NCBI GenBank assembly: GCA_013368375.1
Contig: JAACJP010000010.1
Location: forward strand, 744,001 to 808,000
Direction: 5' to 3'
DNA from: Tricholomella constricta
Lineage: Eukaryota; Basidiomycota; Agaricomycetes; Agaricales; Lyophyllaceae
DNA: 64,000 nucleotides
Part shown: piece after piece, positions 27,186 through 37,241 of the stretch
How the letters are laid out: each line of letters begins with the position of its first letter
Position numbering within the stretch: the first letter of the stretch is position 1
Notes under the pieces: generated by a model
The model's input: the letters and a program-made list of their open reading frames with translations, nothing else
What the model was told of the DNA's origin: nothing
Database searches by the model: none
Program-made: the position numbers and the translations under genes

Positions 27186-28849
27186 CTAGTTCTGCGACTT
27201 ATGCATGCTATGAGGAGTGTGTAAGCCGCTTTCCATATCTTTGGTGATTGTCTCGGTCACGACCACAGTCAGCGGAACGTCGACCGTGTGGTTCATCTGC
27301 TTGATGGTGAGAGAGAGCGACGGTAAAACACAGAATAAGACATACGCCGGGTTCGCATGCAGCGATGAATTGTGTCGTGCTGACGGCATTGTTGCTTCGT
27401 GTGTCGGTGTGCCGTATGCTCCTCCTCGCATTCAATCTAAAACGCCTATGAGAGGGATCTCGAGCCACTTTAGAAACAAACACTTACGACGCGAGTAGAG
27501 TGTTAGCGAAGACTATGGAGTGTGTGTGAGACCAGCGCCCGGTTATGAGAGTTTAAACGTGATTTCTTACAGCGAGACGCAGCAACGTAAAAGATCTCCC
27601 AGACAACTGAGATAGAGTCACATCAGACGAGGAAAGACACTATGAGAAGGCGACACTTACGATTACCCGGCATCGACAAGAACTAGAGAGAACGTCAGTG
27701 TCAGTGAATTGTTAGCACAGGAGACAGGAGATGACGCACGCAAATAGCCATTGTCAACGCATAGAGGCTGTAGTTTTCCGCGTGAGTTCCAAGACAAGAT
27801 GATCGTAGAAAATAGTCAAGAACCTTGTGAGTAACCCCGTGGCTACGAAGGACAGTGTCAACATTTATGGAGGTGTAAACAGCTGGCAATCCGAGACGTA
27901 CCAACACACCATATGATGATCCTATCGATCAATCTCGATGTTCTATAGCGGTTGATCAGAACCAAGCGACCTTCCCTAATATTTCTGGGCCGACTCACCT
28001 CGCAAACCCTGATCGACGTTTGTGCAGATCGTAGCAAAGACTCATCGCCATCAAAACATCGATGCCAGCACCTGTGTAACTTGCAGTGAGAATGGCAAAA
28101 GAAAAACGGCCGACAGCATAACGTACCTCCCACCCAAGCAGCAGTAATGAGCTCTTTGAACTCGACGATATATGTCGCGAGTGACTTCATCGAGAAGGCC
28201 GAGACTCCAATAACGGCGGTGACAGTGAAGCGAGAGACGACCAAGAATTCCAAAATGCTGCAAATGATGGTCTTGCCAGTAGTTTTCCACAAACGGTAGC
28301 AGAAGAAACTCTGTAAAAAAATTTCAAAATCAACCAACGCTTTCGACTTGCAGAAAAAATACATACTTGGACCGAGACAGCTACAGTTGAGCTCAAAAGG
28401 ATGGTTAACTGGAAGCTTCTCGGCACCGCGATGTGCAGAAGATTGGGATTGCCAAAGTTCTGGATTAGGAGCCAGAAGATCGAGTGGGCACCGCATAATT
28501 CATGTGCACACTCTAACATCCTGATATCACAAGGATGAGCGTCACAGTGTCTTTTTCTAGAAAAAGAGAGCTGCCCACCATATCACCGTGACCTGAGAGA
28601 AATTCGTAAACCAGGACAGATATAGTTGGATGGTACGTGCGCACCAATAATTTTAGGGGTCTAGGGTCGGTTGCGAAGTCACGGAAATACATGTACACCT
28701 AGATTTCCATGCCCTGATCAGCAAATCGTCTATCAGATGCGCGAACAGAAACTTACCTGCACCGACTCCACTCCGAAGAGGAACGTCGCCAACGTGAACC
28801 CAATGAGCAGAGGACCCAAGGTCAATTCTGGGCCTGCTGTGATCGCCAT
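27186..28849 (-). CDS. DUF6534-type integral membrane protein
   Basis: Thirteen exons: 28849-28757, 28698-28637, 28520-28367, 28310-28127, 28071-27999, 27942-27902, 27842-27824, 27767-27740, 27682-27661, 27606-27571, 27512-27488, 27436-27346, 27299-27186; 313 residues. Helices such as LGPLLIGFTLATFLFG, FQLTILLSSTVAVSV, FLVVSRFTVTAVIGV and TGLLTSLYALTMAIC give about seven membrane spans. The family hallmarks AGIDVLMAMSLCYDLHKRRSGF and FANTLLASLNARRSIR are present, with a cytosolic polar tail. Exons of 19-36 nt are unusually small, yet every junction keeps frame. DUF6534 proteins are numerous in Agaricomycetes and have no established function; a receptor-like role is speculation. The exon 2-3 junction is the least certain. 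Confidence 0.85.
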
Positions 28850-30365
28850 CTTCAAAAAATGGATGGGGGATCCTTTCACCATCGCATCTACCCCGTATAT
28901 ATAGGAGAATCAAGGAAGGCCCCGACACCCAGAAATCATATCTTGTCCCTGACTTTCCACGCCCGGAGATCGCACAGGAGGTGCCATAGCCCTAATCTCT
29001 CCTAGACAGACGCCATCACTCGTTCCTCCATTCTGTACCATAGCCCCCTCCCCTGAAAAATAGTACAGGTACCATGAAAATCGTATTCCATGAATGACCA
29101 TGAATGATAGAAGGAAAGCTTGAATGATACGCGGTGATCGCGTGGTCGAGGATAGTTTTCTCCCCTCATCGGCAGTCGCTGCGAGCGGCGCCGACCAGGC
29201 AAAAAGCTGCAATGGGTGAGCAATGGAGCATATCAGGAAATGGGGTTAGTCAACTCAGGAGCTCGTGGCGCATCGATCAGACGTCGATCATCAGATTCAT
29301 TGGACTTTTTGGATTTTTTGCGGGGTAAGTACTGGTAAGTATTAGGATCTACCTCAAATCTACCTCTTGCTCTGCCTCTGGAGGCTGAAGCCGGAGAAGA
29401 AGGTTTTCTAGGTACCTTTACTACCACAAGCACAAGTCTCTCGGCTTTCACCGCGTTCGACTTGGGCCTTGGCCCTTGAGCGTGAGCGGGTCGTCAAGTG
29501 AGGTCTCCCACAAAAGGAGATGGAAATGGTTTTTGGTGGAAACGAGCGATTGATGAGATTTGAGCTGAGTGCCTCACGTTACGACATCTCCAGCGAACAC
29601 TTCGAGGGACGAGGCTGGGGCCAACTGAGATTGCGATGATTTAGAATGCCGGTAACGAAGCCCGGCAAACAAAAAAAATATGGTACATACTTACCGAGGC
29701 GGACCAGACATTGCCGACCCATGGCCAAGTTCCTTAATTTTGAACCGAAGACTTCAGGAGACATATCCCAGGTACAAGTCTCCTCAGCCGAAAGATAGGT
29801 GTACACTGGTGTACATTGATTTTGTTGAATGGTTCAAAGGCGCCCTGTTGAAGAGCCACAGGAGAGATGACCAGCTTTTTTTCCCCTCTCGGCACCGGGC
29901 GACGTATCTCCAGAGATCTCGAATTAAAGCCAAGGCAGGGTCTTTTGATCATCACATTCCAAAGAGAATACCAAATTACAGTCGTGCATCAGCCCACGAC
30001 CGGTCGTTGAAATTGTTGCCTTTTGCCAATGGTCGTGAGTTTTACCAACAAGAAACATTCTGAACGGATAGATCATTCCCGATAGGAACCGAGATTATCC
30101 CGCAAAATGTCTTTAGAATACACCTACCTCGCAAATTTAGGTGTCTTCTTTCCAGAAATACAGCCTACACAAGCAATGCGCGGGCCGGCGCACGTCCTAA
30201 GTATCGCGCGAGACCAACTAAGCGCACTTCTAATGCCGCATGAAGAAGCGTCAACACTTTTGAAGCACATGGACTCACAGAACGCCAGATGAATGAAAGA
30301 AAGGCAATGGAAAACATATCGACATGCACCATTTTGAAAGCATGAAACTCTCAGTAGCATCGTTG
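28850..30365. other. intergenic, partly duplicated DNA
   Basis: No intact gene. The block at about 29640-29765 recurs in altered form at 31561-31681. Other frames are short and unsupported. Confidence 0.45.
29640..29765 (+). repeat. duplicated block, source or copy of 31561-31681
   Basis: Both contain ATGATTTA(G/A)AATGCCGG, a shared stretch around CTTACCGAGGCGGACC, and CAAGTTCCTTAAT in the same order, with small gaps and substitutions. Confidence 0.7.
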
Positions 30366-30906
30366 CTCCACAGCGACTGCCGGGGTGTGTCAAGCCCAAG
30401 CAGATAAAAAATCTCGTCACCTCCGGCGACAGCTACACGGATGTCATCAATGTTGGTGACGGCGGTGTCGCCTACGCCGCAGGTTATGCGCATGTTTCGC
30501 TGCACCCCTTCGCGCGTTCCGGCGCGACGTGCTCCAACAACATCACGTACAGGCCGTTCCCCCGGTCTTTGAGAGTCAGCTCCCGCAGTATTTCTCCGAG
30601 ACGAGCGATGGGTCGCTCAGACTCGATCCAAAGGAGACGATCTACACGCTGTGGATTGGAACGGACGACGTCGGGATCAATTCGCTCGTAACTGGGAGCA
30701 ACAAAGCGTCCATCGTCGACGTTAGCGTCTGTATGGTCAACTGGGCGAAGGTCTTGCACGCAAGTGGTGCGCGCAATTTTTTGTTCCAAAACGTGAGTGA
30801 AATCCTCCGTGCATTCTAAAATCGATCACTGACGCGCGGATGAACTTTGAAGATGATTCCCTTACAAAACACGCCAATATACGCGCCTGTTCCGTGGGCG
30901 GCGCAG
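30366..30906 (+). pseudogene. GDSL/CE16 esterase remnant, copy A
   Basis: This is the 5' two thirds of an SGNH/GDSL hydrolase of the CE16 acetylesterase type. It shows a PKQIKNLVT-GDSYTD block with the catalytic Ser in GDS, a second block RPFP, then ESQLPQYF, LDPKETIYTLWIGTDD and NFLFQNV. An intron (about 30793-30852) and MIPLQNTPIYAP follow. The reading frame shifts between the signal-peptide region and PKQIKNL, and again near 30560-30570, so it cannot make the enzyme. It then runs straight into copy B. The lost 3' third carries the usual catalytic Asp/His. Confidence 0.7.
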
Positions 30907-31558
30907 GCATCAGGCCAAAGCAAATAAAAAACCTCGTCACCTTTGGTGACAGCTATACGGACACCGTTATCACCGGCAACGGCGGTGTCGCATGGCCCAT
31001 CTACGCAGCAGGCTATGCGCAGGTCTCCTTATTCCCCTTCGCACGCGCGGGTGCTACATGCTCCAACGACATCACATTCCGGCCCTTCCCATCCATCTTT
31101 GAAAGCCAGCTCCCGTTGTATTTCACGGAGAAACGAAATGGCTCGTTGAAACTCGATCCCAAGGAGACCATTTACACGATACATTCCAGGAATATTCGAC
31201 TCCCATGCGCTGTTCGCAGACATATTCGCACACCCGGCTGCATACCTCAATGGAACCGCGCTACCAAACGTGACAGGGTTCATCCAATCATGCGCAGTGG
31301 AGGAAGATGGCTCTAGAGGTGCATGCACAGCAGTCGAAGGCGCGGCCAGGGACAGCTTTCTCTGGTATGGCCCACTCGGCGTCGCAGACATGTTCACTGA
31401 CAGATGGATGGAAATACAGGTTCGATGAGCTTCATCTGAGCGAGCAAGCCGATAGAGTCGTAGCCCGAGAAATTTCCAGGGTGATCCAAGAGGGTCCAAG
31501 GCGGAAAAAGCAGATGGACAACGTGGAGCGAACAGCACTAGTTGAGAGATTACCGTGA
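30907..31558 (+). pseudogene. GDSL/CE16 esterase remnant, copy B
   Basis: It begins at PKQIKNLVTFGDSYTD, fused directly to the end of copy A, and stays open through ESQLPLYF and LDPKETIYT. There the middle of the gene is missing and the sequence jumps, out of frame, to IFDSHALFADIFAHPAAYLN and then to the ELHLSEQADRVVAREIS segment that carries the catalytic Asp/His region. Copies A and B thus overlap in the N-terminal block, and the domain order is scrambled. CE16 enzymes deacetylate hemicellulose fragments; this copy is dead. Confidence 0.7.
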
Positions 31559-31560
31559 CA

Positions 31561-31681
31561 ATGATTTAAAATGCCGGTCACCAAGCCCAGCAAACAAGAA
31601 TATGGTACTTACCGAGGCGGACCGAGACTCACCGACCCATGGTCAAGTTCCTTAATATAAACCGAGGACTTCAAGGGACAG
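31561..31681 (+). repeat. duplicated block, related to 29640-29765
   Basis: See the block at 29640-29765. Here it directly abuts the ARG5,6-derived duplicate. Confidence 0.7.
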
Positions 31682-32108
31682 GGATTGAACATACCCTGTC
31701 TGTGCAACAGACTGGATTCCGCGCACAGAAACATTGTCTCGGTGCCTGATTGCAGATAGAGCCGCCTGGCGCTAACCACCGACGACAATAGCCCGGAGCG
31801 CAACGCGAGCAGATAGCCTGGACGCCGTCGCGACAGCCAACATGGTACTGTCGAAGTGTTGGTTGTGTAGTGGGAGGAATTTAGGAGGGACCTCGGGTTT
31901 TCGGGTTTTTTCAAATTTCTCAGCGTGACTCGGTTCTTTATAAGCAAAAATCCATTCATTTGGGTTCACAGCTTCCTTGGCTTCCACTACACCCTTCTTA
32001 ATACCCATCTGACCGATGTACTGTTTTTGCGGTTGGTTGGCTATGTATACAGTAGCATAGCTTTTCCAGCTAAACCAATTGCACTATTTTTTTTATCCTC
32101 GAGGATAA
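31682..32108 (-). pseudogene. Duplicate of ARG5,6 exon 1 and promoter
   Basis: It matches about 26449-26877 with scattered substitutions and indels. The first codons (MLAVATASRLSARVA) are readable but the frame then breaks and no later exon follows. The upstream part includes the TGACTC motif (31926-31931) and the long shared CT-rich promoter stretch. It is a truncated segmental duplication, not a gene. Confidence 0.85.
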
Positions 32109-32534
32109 CAACTGTCAGGGGAACTCCTGGTTCGTGCCCTCCGACACTCACCAATTGGTCTCTGACCTGTATGATTGCTCCCGACCCTGACACTCCATGT
32201 ACATACATACACCGTTCCTGTTGTTACCCCTTCTCCCCAGTGGGCACCCACATCAGGAAAAATAGATCTGATCTGTACCACACAGCCAAGGTCTGGAGCT
32301 GCTGTAAATGGCCGGCTTGTAGGTACCACTCTGTAGCTGTGGTAGCTGTCTGTAGCTTTCACCATTGGTATGTAAACCTCGGGAGCTTACACTTGCCATA
32401 TGTAATGGTCCCAATCAATACATTCTTCGAGTGTATGATACAATACTAGTACAGTGCAGATGTCAGAAATTCCTGCTACTAAATTCCCGCTACTTTAGTA
32501 GTGGGTCTTGTTAGAAACTGTGCACTGACTCGTA

Positions 32535-32630
32535 AAGGTGAAAAATATTTCACCCGAAGGGAATTGAACTCACAATCTCACTTGGGAGTAAGTTGTACAC
32601 ATGGTCATAACAACCGCTGCACCACAACAT
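32535..32630 (-). other. tRNA-like sequence (degenerate tRNA or SINE head)
   Basis: On the minus strand, GTTGTGGTGCAGCGGTTG resembles an A box and GTGAGTTCAATTCCC a B box at tRNA-like spacing. A good cloverleaf cannot be drawn and the acceptor stem is poor. A tRNA-derived SINE remnant is as likely as a tRNA pseudogene. Confidence 0.3.
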
Positions 32631-32639
32631 CATTTATAT

Positions 32640-33543
32640 TACAGCCTCATCTCCACAACCTAATCACGTCTCGCACTGGCCTTGGACGTGCAGAAAGTTT
32701 TTTCCAAGGTGCTTTCAAACTCCGCCCTACTCCGTATCCACCCGCAACCGGTCCATCGTCTTGATCCACCATCGCATTCTCCCTCCCACTCTCTCCCTTT
32801 TTCCATTTCATTTGCTCCTGTCTTTCTGTGGACAGTGGGTGTTTTGTGATCAGTTTATGATGACCATGCATGTTGGTCCCACCTGTGGCACAAGCACCTC
32901 TGTAGAGCCCTTATGTCTTGCCTCCCCATTTATTTTCTGTTCATGCTCGCGTCTTCGAGTTCCCGTCCCATGGTGGAGTCAGGTGAGTTTCACACAGTCC
33001 TTATCACATTTTACCATTGAGCTGAATGCTTGTAAGTGATGACCATTGTGAAGACTGGGCAGAGGCCGGGCTGCCGCTCTAAGGGGAGGGAGAGATGAAA
33101 GTTGGGAGTGTTGGATGTCAATTCTCATCCCGGTAAGCATAGATCTATTCTCAAACTGACCTATATTAATGCTCTGGCAATCTTAGCTTCCTTCCTACTC
33201 CCAAACCTTCCCCCCCATCCCCCCCATTCTTCACCCACCTTCCACCTGTTGTTGGCCACTCTTACCACATATTCTCTGCTCCCAAGATCACCTTTTGGCC
33301 TGGTTGGTGCTGTGAGGGGTGGTTTGACCTGGTTGGTGCTCTGGAGGGTGGACATTCATTTTTATTTGTCTTTTTAAGTACTTTGGGAATACACTTTATT
33401 TGATATGATTAAGCTTTTCTATGAGAATATGAATTCTATATATCTCCTGTAGCTTCCGTAGCTGTGGTGTTACAGATGTCTACAGAGTGCTACGGGAGGC
33501 TACGGGAGCTTGGCTGGTAGGTACAGGCTATTACCTAAAGGGG
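32640..33543. other. intergenic up to Gypsy element 1
   Basis: Pyrimidine-rich and then GTAGCT-rich sequence with short partial repeats (TGTAGCT/CCGTAGCTGTGG near 32280-32350 and 33440-33500). No gene seen. Confidence 0.4.
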
Positions 33544-33548
33544 ACTTG

Positions 33549-33769
33549 TGTAACGGGGTTACAAGATTGGGGACCTTGCTGTGCACGCTAGACGTAAGCT
33601 TGACAAGTCTGTCGATTGCTACGTATAGGTGTACAAGGTCTACTATTTAATTATGTAATGTAAAGGATTAAATAGGCAACACCGGAAGGTGTTGCCAAAC
33701 AATAGCATAATCGTGTCGATAAGATACGATTAGATCAGATTAGTCGATAAGATAGTAAGCGCCCTTACA
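33549..33769 (-). repeat. 3' LTR of Gypsy element 1
   Basis: 221 bp, same as 44337-44557 by eye. It contains a perfect 9-bp hairpin with a GGAA loop (33675-33683/33688-33696). Confidence 0.95.
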
Positions 33770-33771
33770 TA

Positions 33772-33780
33772 CCCCCCTTT
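33772..33780 (-). promoter_or_regulatory. Polypurine tract of Gypsy element 1
   Basis: AAAGGGGGG on the sense strand, two bases before the 3' LTR: the plus-strand primer site of reverse transcription. Confidence 0.75.
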
Positions 33781-34144
33781 AAGATCGCTAGTAGCGATCT
33801 TCACCAGGGAGTAATGCAATAAGTAATAATAAATTAAGGCAAGAGGGAGGGTGTAGGTCCCGGCGACCTACACCCAATATCGCCTGCACAGAAATACGTA
33901 TTACTGGTACGTATTCATGACCGAATACATAGTGGAGACAATAGTTCCACTACACGGCCTCCAAGTGCCGCTCGAGGTGGCCTGGGATTGAGGACATCCG
34001 GTGTTGCGTATATTTGAGTACGCGACCTGCGGTTTGCTCCTCGGGAGTAAGGTGGTCTACACCTGACAATGGCGGTCGTCCCGACGATACCTCCTGCGTG
34101 TCGAGGTCGGTTCGTTGACGGGGGGATTAAGTTGTCTCCCCGAC

Positions 34145-37117
34145 CTATGACTCCATCACTGTGTCGGGGTCGGTGGGGTTGGATTCCACCGGACCCTGGC
34201 TAGTGGTAATCACTGCCAGTGATAGAGGCCCTGTGAGGGCCGACACGGGGTCCACTTGGGTTTCGGTAGCTCCTATTGGAGCTGCCACGACTGTGGAGGG
34301 TGTCGCGGGGGCAGGTGTGAGTGCCGCCGGGTCCGCCATTTCGACGTTGGTAGACGTCGATCCCGATGGAGCAGGAATGTGCAGGTCCGGAGGGGGAAAC
34401 TCCCCTCTCCGAACACGGAGTTCTCGGAAATGTGGGTCTTCACCCACAAACATCCATTCCACGCTGGATAAACAATCCAGCCCCTCGTTCTGAAACTCCA
34501 AGCGCATTAACGTTTGAATGCGCGTGATGTCGTCGGTAGTGGGATGGTACCACCCGTCCCATTCCGGAATGGCGGGTGGTACGCCCAATTGATCGAGTCG
34601 ACGAACGCGATCGTCGTCAACATTGTGGAACAGGTCCTTATGAGGACCTGCAGTAGAGTAGTTATGGTCTAAATAGTGTAGACCATAAGTATAGCTGTGG
34701 TTTATCCAACTAATTGGAATACCACTGTTAATAAGGTGTTGTAGGACACCTTGTTCCGTCAACCGCCCTTCGGGAGCGGTAGGTTGGATCCGAGGGATAA
34801 TAACCTCGGGTCCGGTAATCGGCGTGAACGGCCGATCAGGGTTGGCCTCGTTATGGGCCGCCACCGCTTCTGCATAGAAGTATGGCCGTGCGGTAATGGT
34901 TGCGAAAATTCGCATAAACCATGCCCGCATACTATGAGTTACTGGCGACAATACGTTCGCCAGTAAGTAGCCCCAGGTCCCGCGACGATGAACGCGGAAC
35001 CGGTAGTCCATTACGATACCTCCATATTGGTTCTTAGAACCAATACGCCCATGGTGAATCATATGTCGACACCAATGTTCGACATCCAATGCATGAGCTG
35101 GGCCGGGTTGGGGGAGACCAGCTCCTCGTGTCGGCTTGTCATGCCGATATTCGAATGCTTTACCTGGCCTTCTAATGACCGGGGCATTCCAGATGGGTGA
35201 CCGTTCACTGAACGGTCGTGAGACGCTGCGGAATTCGTCCATGGCTGCACGAGCCATGGCTCGGTCGCGCAAGTGAGGCGCGACCGATAGGGTGATCCGA
35301 CGGAATTCTCTGAAGAGCATAAAGGCCTCGGCCCGCTCTTCATCCCTCACCCCATGGCGTCGGTTATTGATCAGCTCATAGAGCTGATCAACTTCACGGG
35401 GGTTCATTGGGAACCCTCGTGGTGCGACGGCATACAGCCGTCCATCTGAGGGACGGGAGTTTTGTCCCGTCCCTAGCTCGCTCTCTGAGACGCGAGCTGC
35501 TGTGCCTAGCGCAAAGGCACGATTCTGGGCGGACGACACATATACCGTCCGCGACACCATATCCCAGAAGCTGTTGTCCCGCTCGTGGCGGCCGTTGATA
35601 AAGACCACCCCAAGCTCTTCAGGGATCCGTCCCGGCGCCTCCTTCTCAGCTTTGCGAGCCATATTCTCGCGATGCTGCTTTTGCCCGGCAGCCTTCTTCT
35701 TGCTGACGGGTTTCTCGTCGTCGGAGGACTCGCCGTAGTCCGACTCGTCCATAAATTCGGCGTACGGGTCAGACGCCTTTTGTTTGCCTTTGCCCTTTGG
35801 CGGAGGCGATGGGGGCTGCACCATCGTAGTGGGTGGTGCAGGCGATGGTGCCGGCAAGGTATACTTGCCAACAGGTTCCTTCTTTTGGGAACCTCTCTCT
35901 GGGTTCCGTACCCGGCTTTCTCCCGGGGTCGGTAGTGGGAGTAATGCTCCCGCTGTCTGTTGCTGTTGCGGTGCCTGCACCGCGGATGTCGACGATGTCG
36001 ACGCCCTTCGTTCGACTTCTCGAGCCGGTAAGGGACGCACTTCGCGCGTCCCTCGGTCCTCGCGACGCTCCTCTCGTTGAGGACCATAATCAAGTGGGCG
36101 CTCATCACGCCACACTTCTTGGTCGGGATGGCGGTCGAACCGCCGATACTCTTGTTCCGGGCGTCGTTCCTGACGCCTGGGTTCATATAAGGTGCGTTCT
36201 TCTCGCCGCACCTCGGTCTGCTGTCTTTTCATGGGTCGGGACGATGGTCCCTCCCCGCGATCTGGTGACGCCACTGCCGGTCGCTTTTTTGCCAGGCTGA
36301 GTTGCTCAGCCATGGCCGACTCTCTCGCCTTCACGCGTCTCAAGTCCGCGCGAACTCCATCGTACGCATCAAGCAGCTGGGTTACAACCAGCTGCGCCAT
36401 CCCGTCGTCCAAGAAATCACAAAACTCGCGGTGAATACCCGCGTCTTCCAATCGGTCCAAGATAGACGAAAGGAGACCATCATCTGCGAATGGTCTCCTC
36501 GAACTTGACGCAGACGACGCTGCGCGATCGTCTGCCGGCCTCCGCGAACTCGACGCAAACGAACCTCTTTGTTCGTCTGCATATGGCGCGGCATATTGCC
36601 GCGCCGGGTCGCTGCGCGCCACTTGCGCCGGTGGAGTAGGTGTTTTTTGACGACTTTGGTCGTCCACCTCCATTTTCTCTGACTCGTTGTACCGCGTATT
36701 TTGCGGTACGATTGGGGCGGGCATTTGGGGGTACCACGTCGGTGGTGGGTACCCCATGAAGCTCTGCATTGATGGCATATGTTGATATGCCATCGACGGT
36801 GGGTAGAACCCACCCGTCTGTGGTTGTTGCCCCTGCTGGGGCGGTTGGCTCATGTGGCCAACCATAGGGTATAGTTGTTGCCCCTGATGGGGCGGTTGCC
36901 CCTGGTGGGGCAGTTGGCTCATGTGGCCAACCGATGGGTATTGAAATGTTTGGGGCTGCACGCCCATATAGGTTGGGGGCGGGGGCGCGCTTTCCGCGCG
37001 TCCCTGCACCTCCTCCCCTTTTGGACTCGATCCCGAGGCCATATTTTGATAGTCGGTGCGGCTGTCGCCGCCCCGAGTCGCGTCGTTGCTTGAGTTTGCT
37101 CCTGCGGTTGGGTACAT
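34145..37117 (-). CDS. Third ORF of Gypsy element 1, accessory protein of unknown function
   Basis: 990 residues from an ATG at 37117, starting 124 nt after the pol stop and in another frame. Residues 1-150 are Pro/Gln/Tyr-rich with repeated HMSQPPQQGQQ-type units. The middle is charged, with Arg/Glu repeats and basic patches that could be nuclear signals (KKRPAVASPDRGEG to RPMKRQ; SKKKAAGQKQ). Residues about 560-900 look folded and Trp/Tyr/His-rich (DVEHWCRHMIHHGRIG, ISWINHSYTYGLHYLDHNYS, IPEWDGWYHP). The end is Thr/Pro/Ala-rich. There is no signal peptide, transmembrane span or cysteine pattern, so it is not a retroviral-type envelope. It must be made from a separate or spliced transcript or by reinitiation. 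Function unknown. Confidence 0.8.
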   Translation of the reverse strand: MYPTAGANSSNDATRGGDSRTDYQNMASGSSPKGEEVQGRAESAPPPPTYMGVQPQTFQYPSVGHMSQLPHQGQPPHQGQQLYPMVGHMSQPPQQGQQPQTGGFYPPSMAYQHMPSMQSFMGYPPPTWYPQMPAPIVPQNTRYNESEKMEVDDQSRQKTPTPPAQVARSDPARQYAAPYADEQRGSFASSSRRPADDRAASSASSSRRPFADDGLLSSILDRLEDAGIHREFCDFLDDGMAQLVVTQLLDAYDGVRADLRRVKARESAMAEQLSLAKKRPAVASPDRGEGPSSRPMKRQQTEVRREERTLYEPRRQERRPEQEYRRFDRHPDQEVWRDERPLDYGPQREERREDRGTREVRPLPAREVERRASTSSTSAVQAPQQQQTAGALLPLPTPGESRVRNPERGSQKKEPVGKYTLPAPSPAPPTTMVQPPSPPPKGKGKQKASDPYAEFMDESDYGESSDDEKPVSKKKAAGQKQHRENMARKAEKEAPGRIPEELGVVFINGRHERDNSFWDMVSRTVYVSSAQNRAFALGTAARVSESELGTGQNSRPSDGRLYAVAPRGFPMNPREVDQLYELINNRRHGVRDEERAEAFMLFREFRRITLSVAPHLRDRAMARAAMDEFRSVSRPFSERSPIWNAPVIRRPGKAFEYRHDKPTRGAGLPQPGPAHALDVEHWCRHMIHHGRIGSKNQYGGIVMDYRFRVHRRGTWGYLLANVLSPVTHSMRAWFMRIFATITARPYFYAEAVAAHNEANPDRPFTPITGPEVIIPRIQPTAPEGRLTEQGVLQHLINSGIPISWINHSYTYGLHYLDHNYSTAGPHKDLFHNVDDDRVRRLDQLGVPPAIPEWDGWYHPTTDDITRIQTLMRLEFQNEGLDCLSSVEWMFVGEDPHFRELRVRRGEFPPPDLHIPAPSGSTSTNVEMADPAALTPAPATPSTVVAAPIGATETQVDPVSALTGPLSLAVITTSQGPVESNPTDPDTVMES

Positions 37118-37241
37118 GTTGTGGTTGTTGGTTGAAAATTTGGTTCACGTCCTAGCGCCAAAACATATTTAACCTTCTGTCATAACTTTTGATGGTTATG
37201 TAATTTTTCTGATCGCCGTGATCACATGACCGCGCCACATT

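Noticed and set aside
32535..32630. Functional tRNA gene
   Set aside because: A/B-box-like motifs are present but acceptor and T stems do not pair well; listed only as a tRNA-like sequence.
34145..37117. Reading the third ORF of element 1 as a retroviral-type envelope
   Set aside because: No signal peptide, membrane span, or cysteine/glycosylation pattern expected of an envelope.
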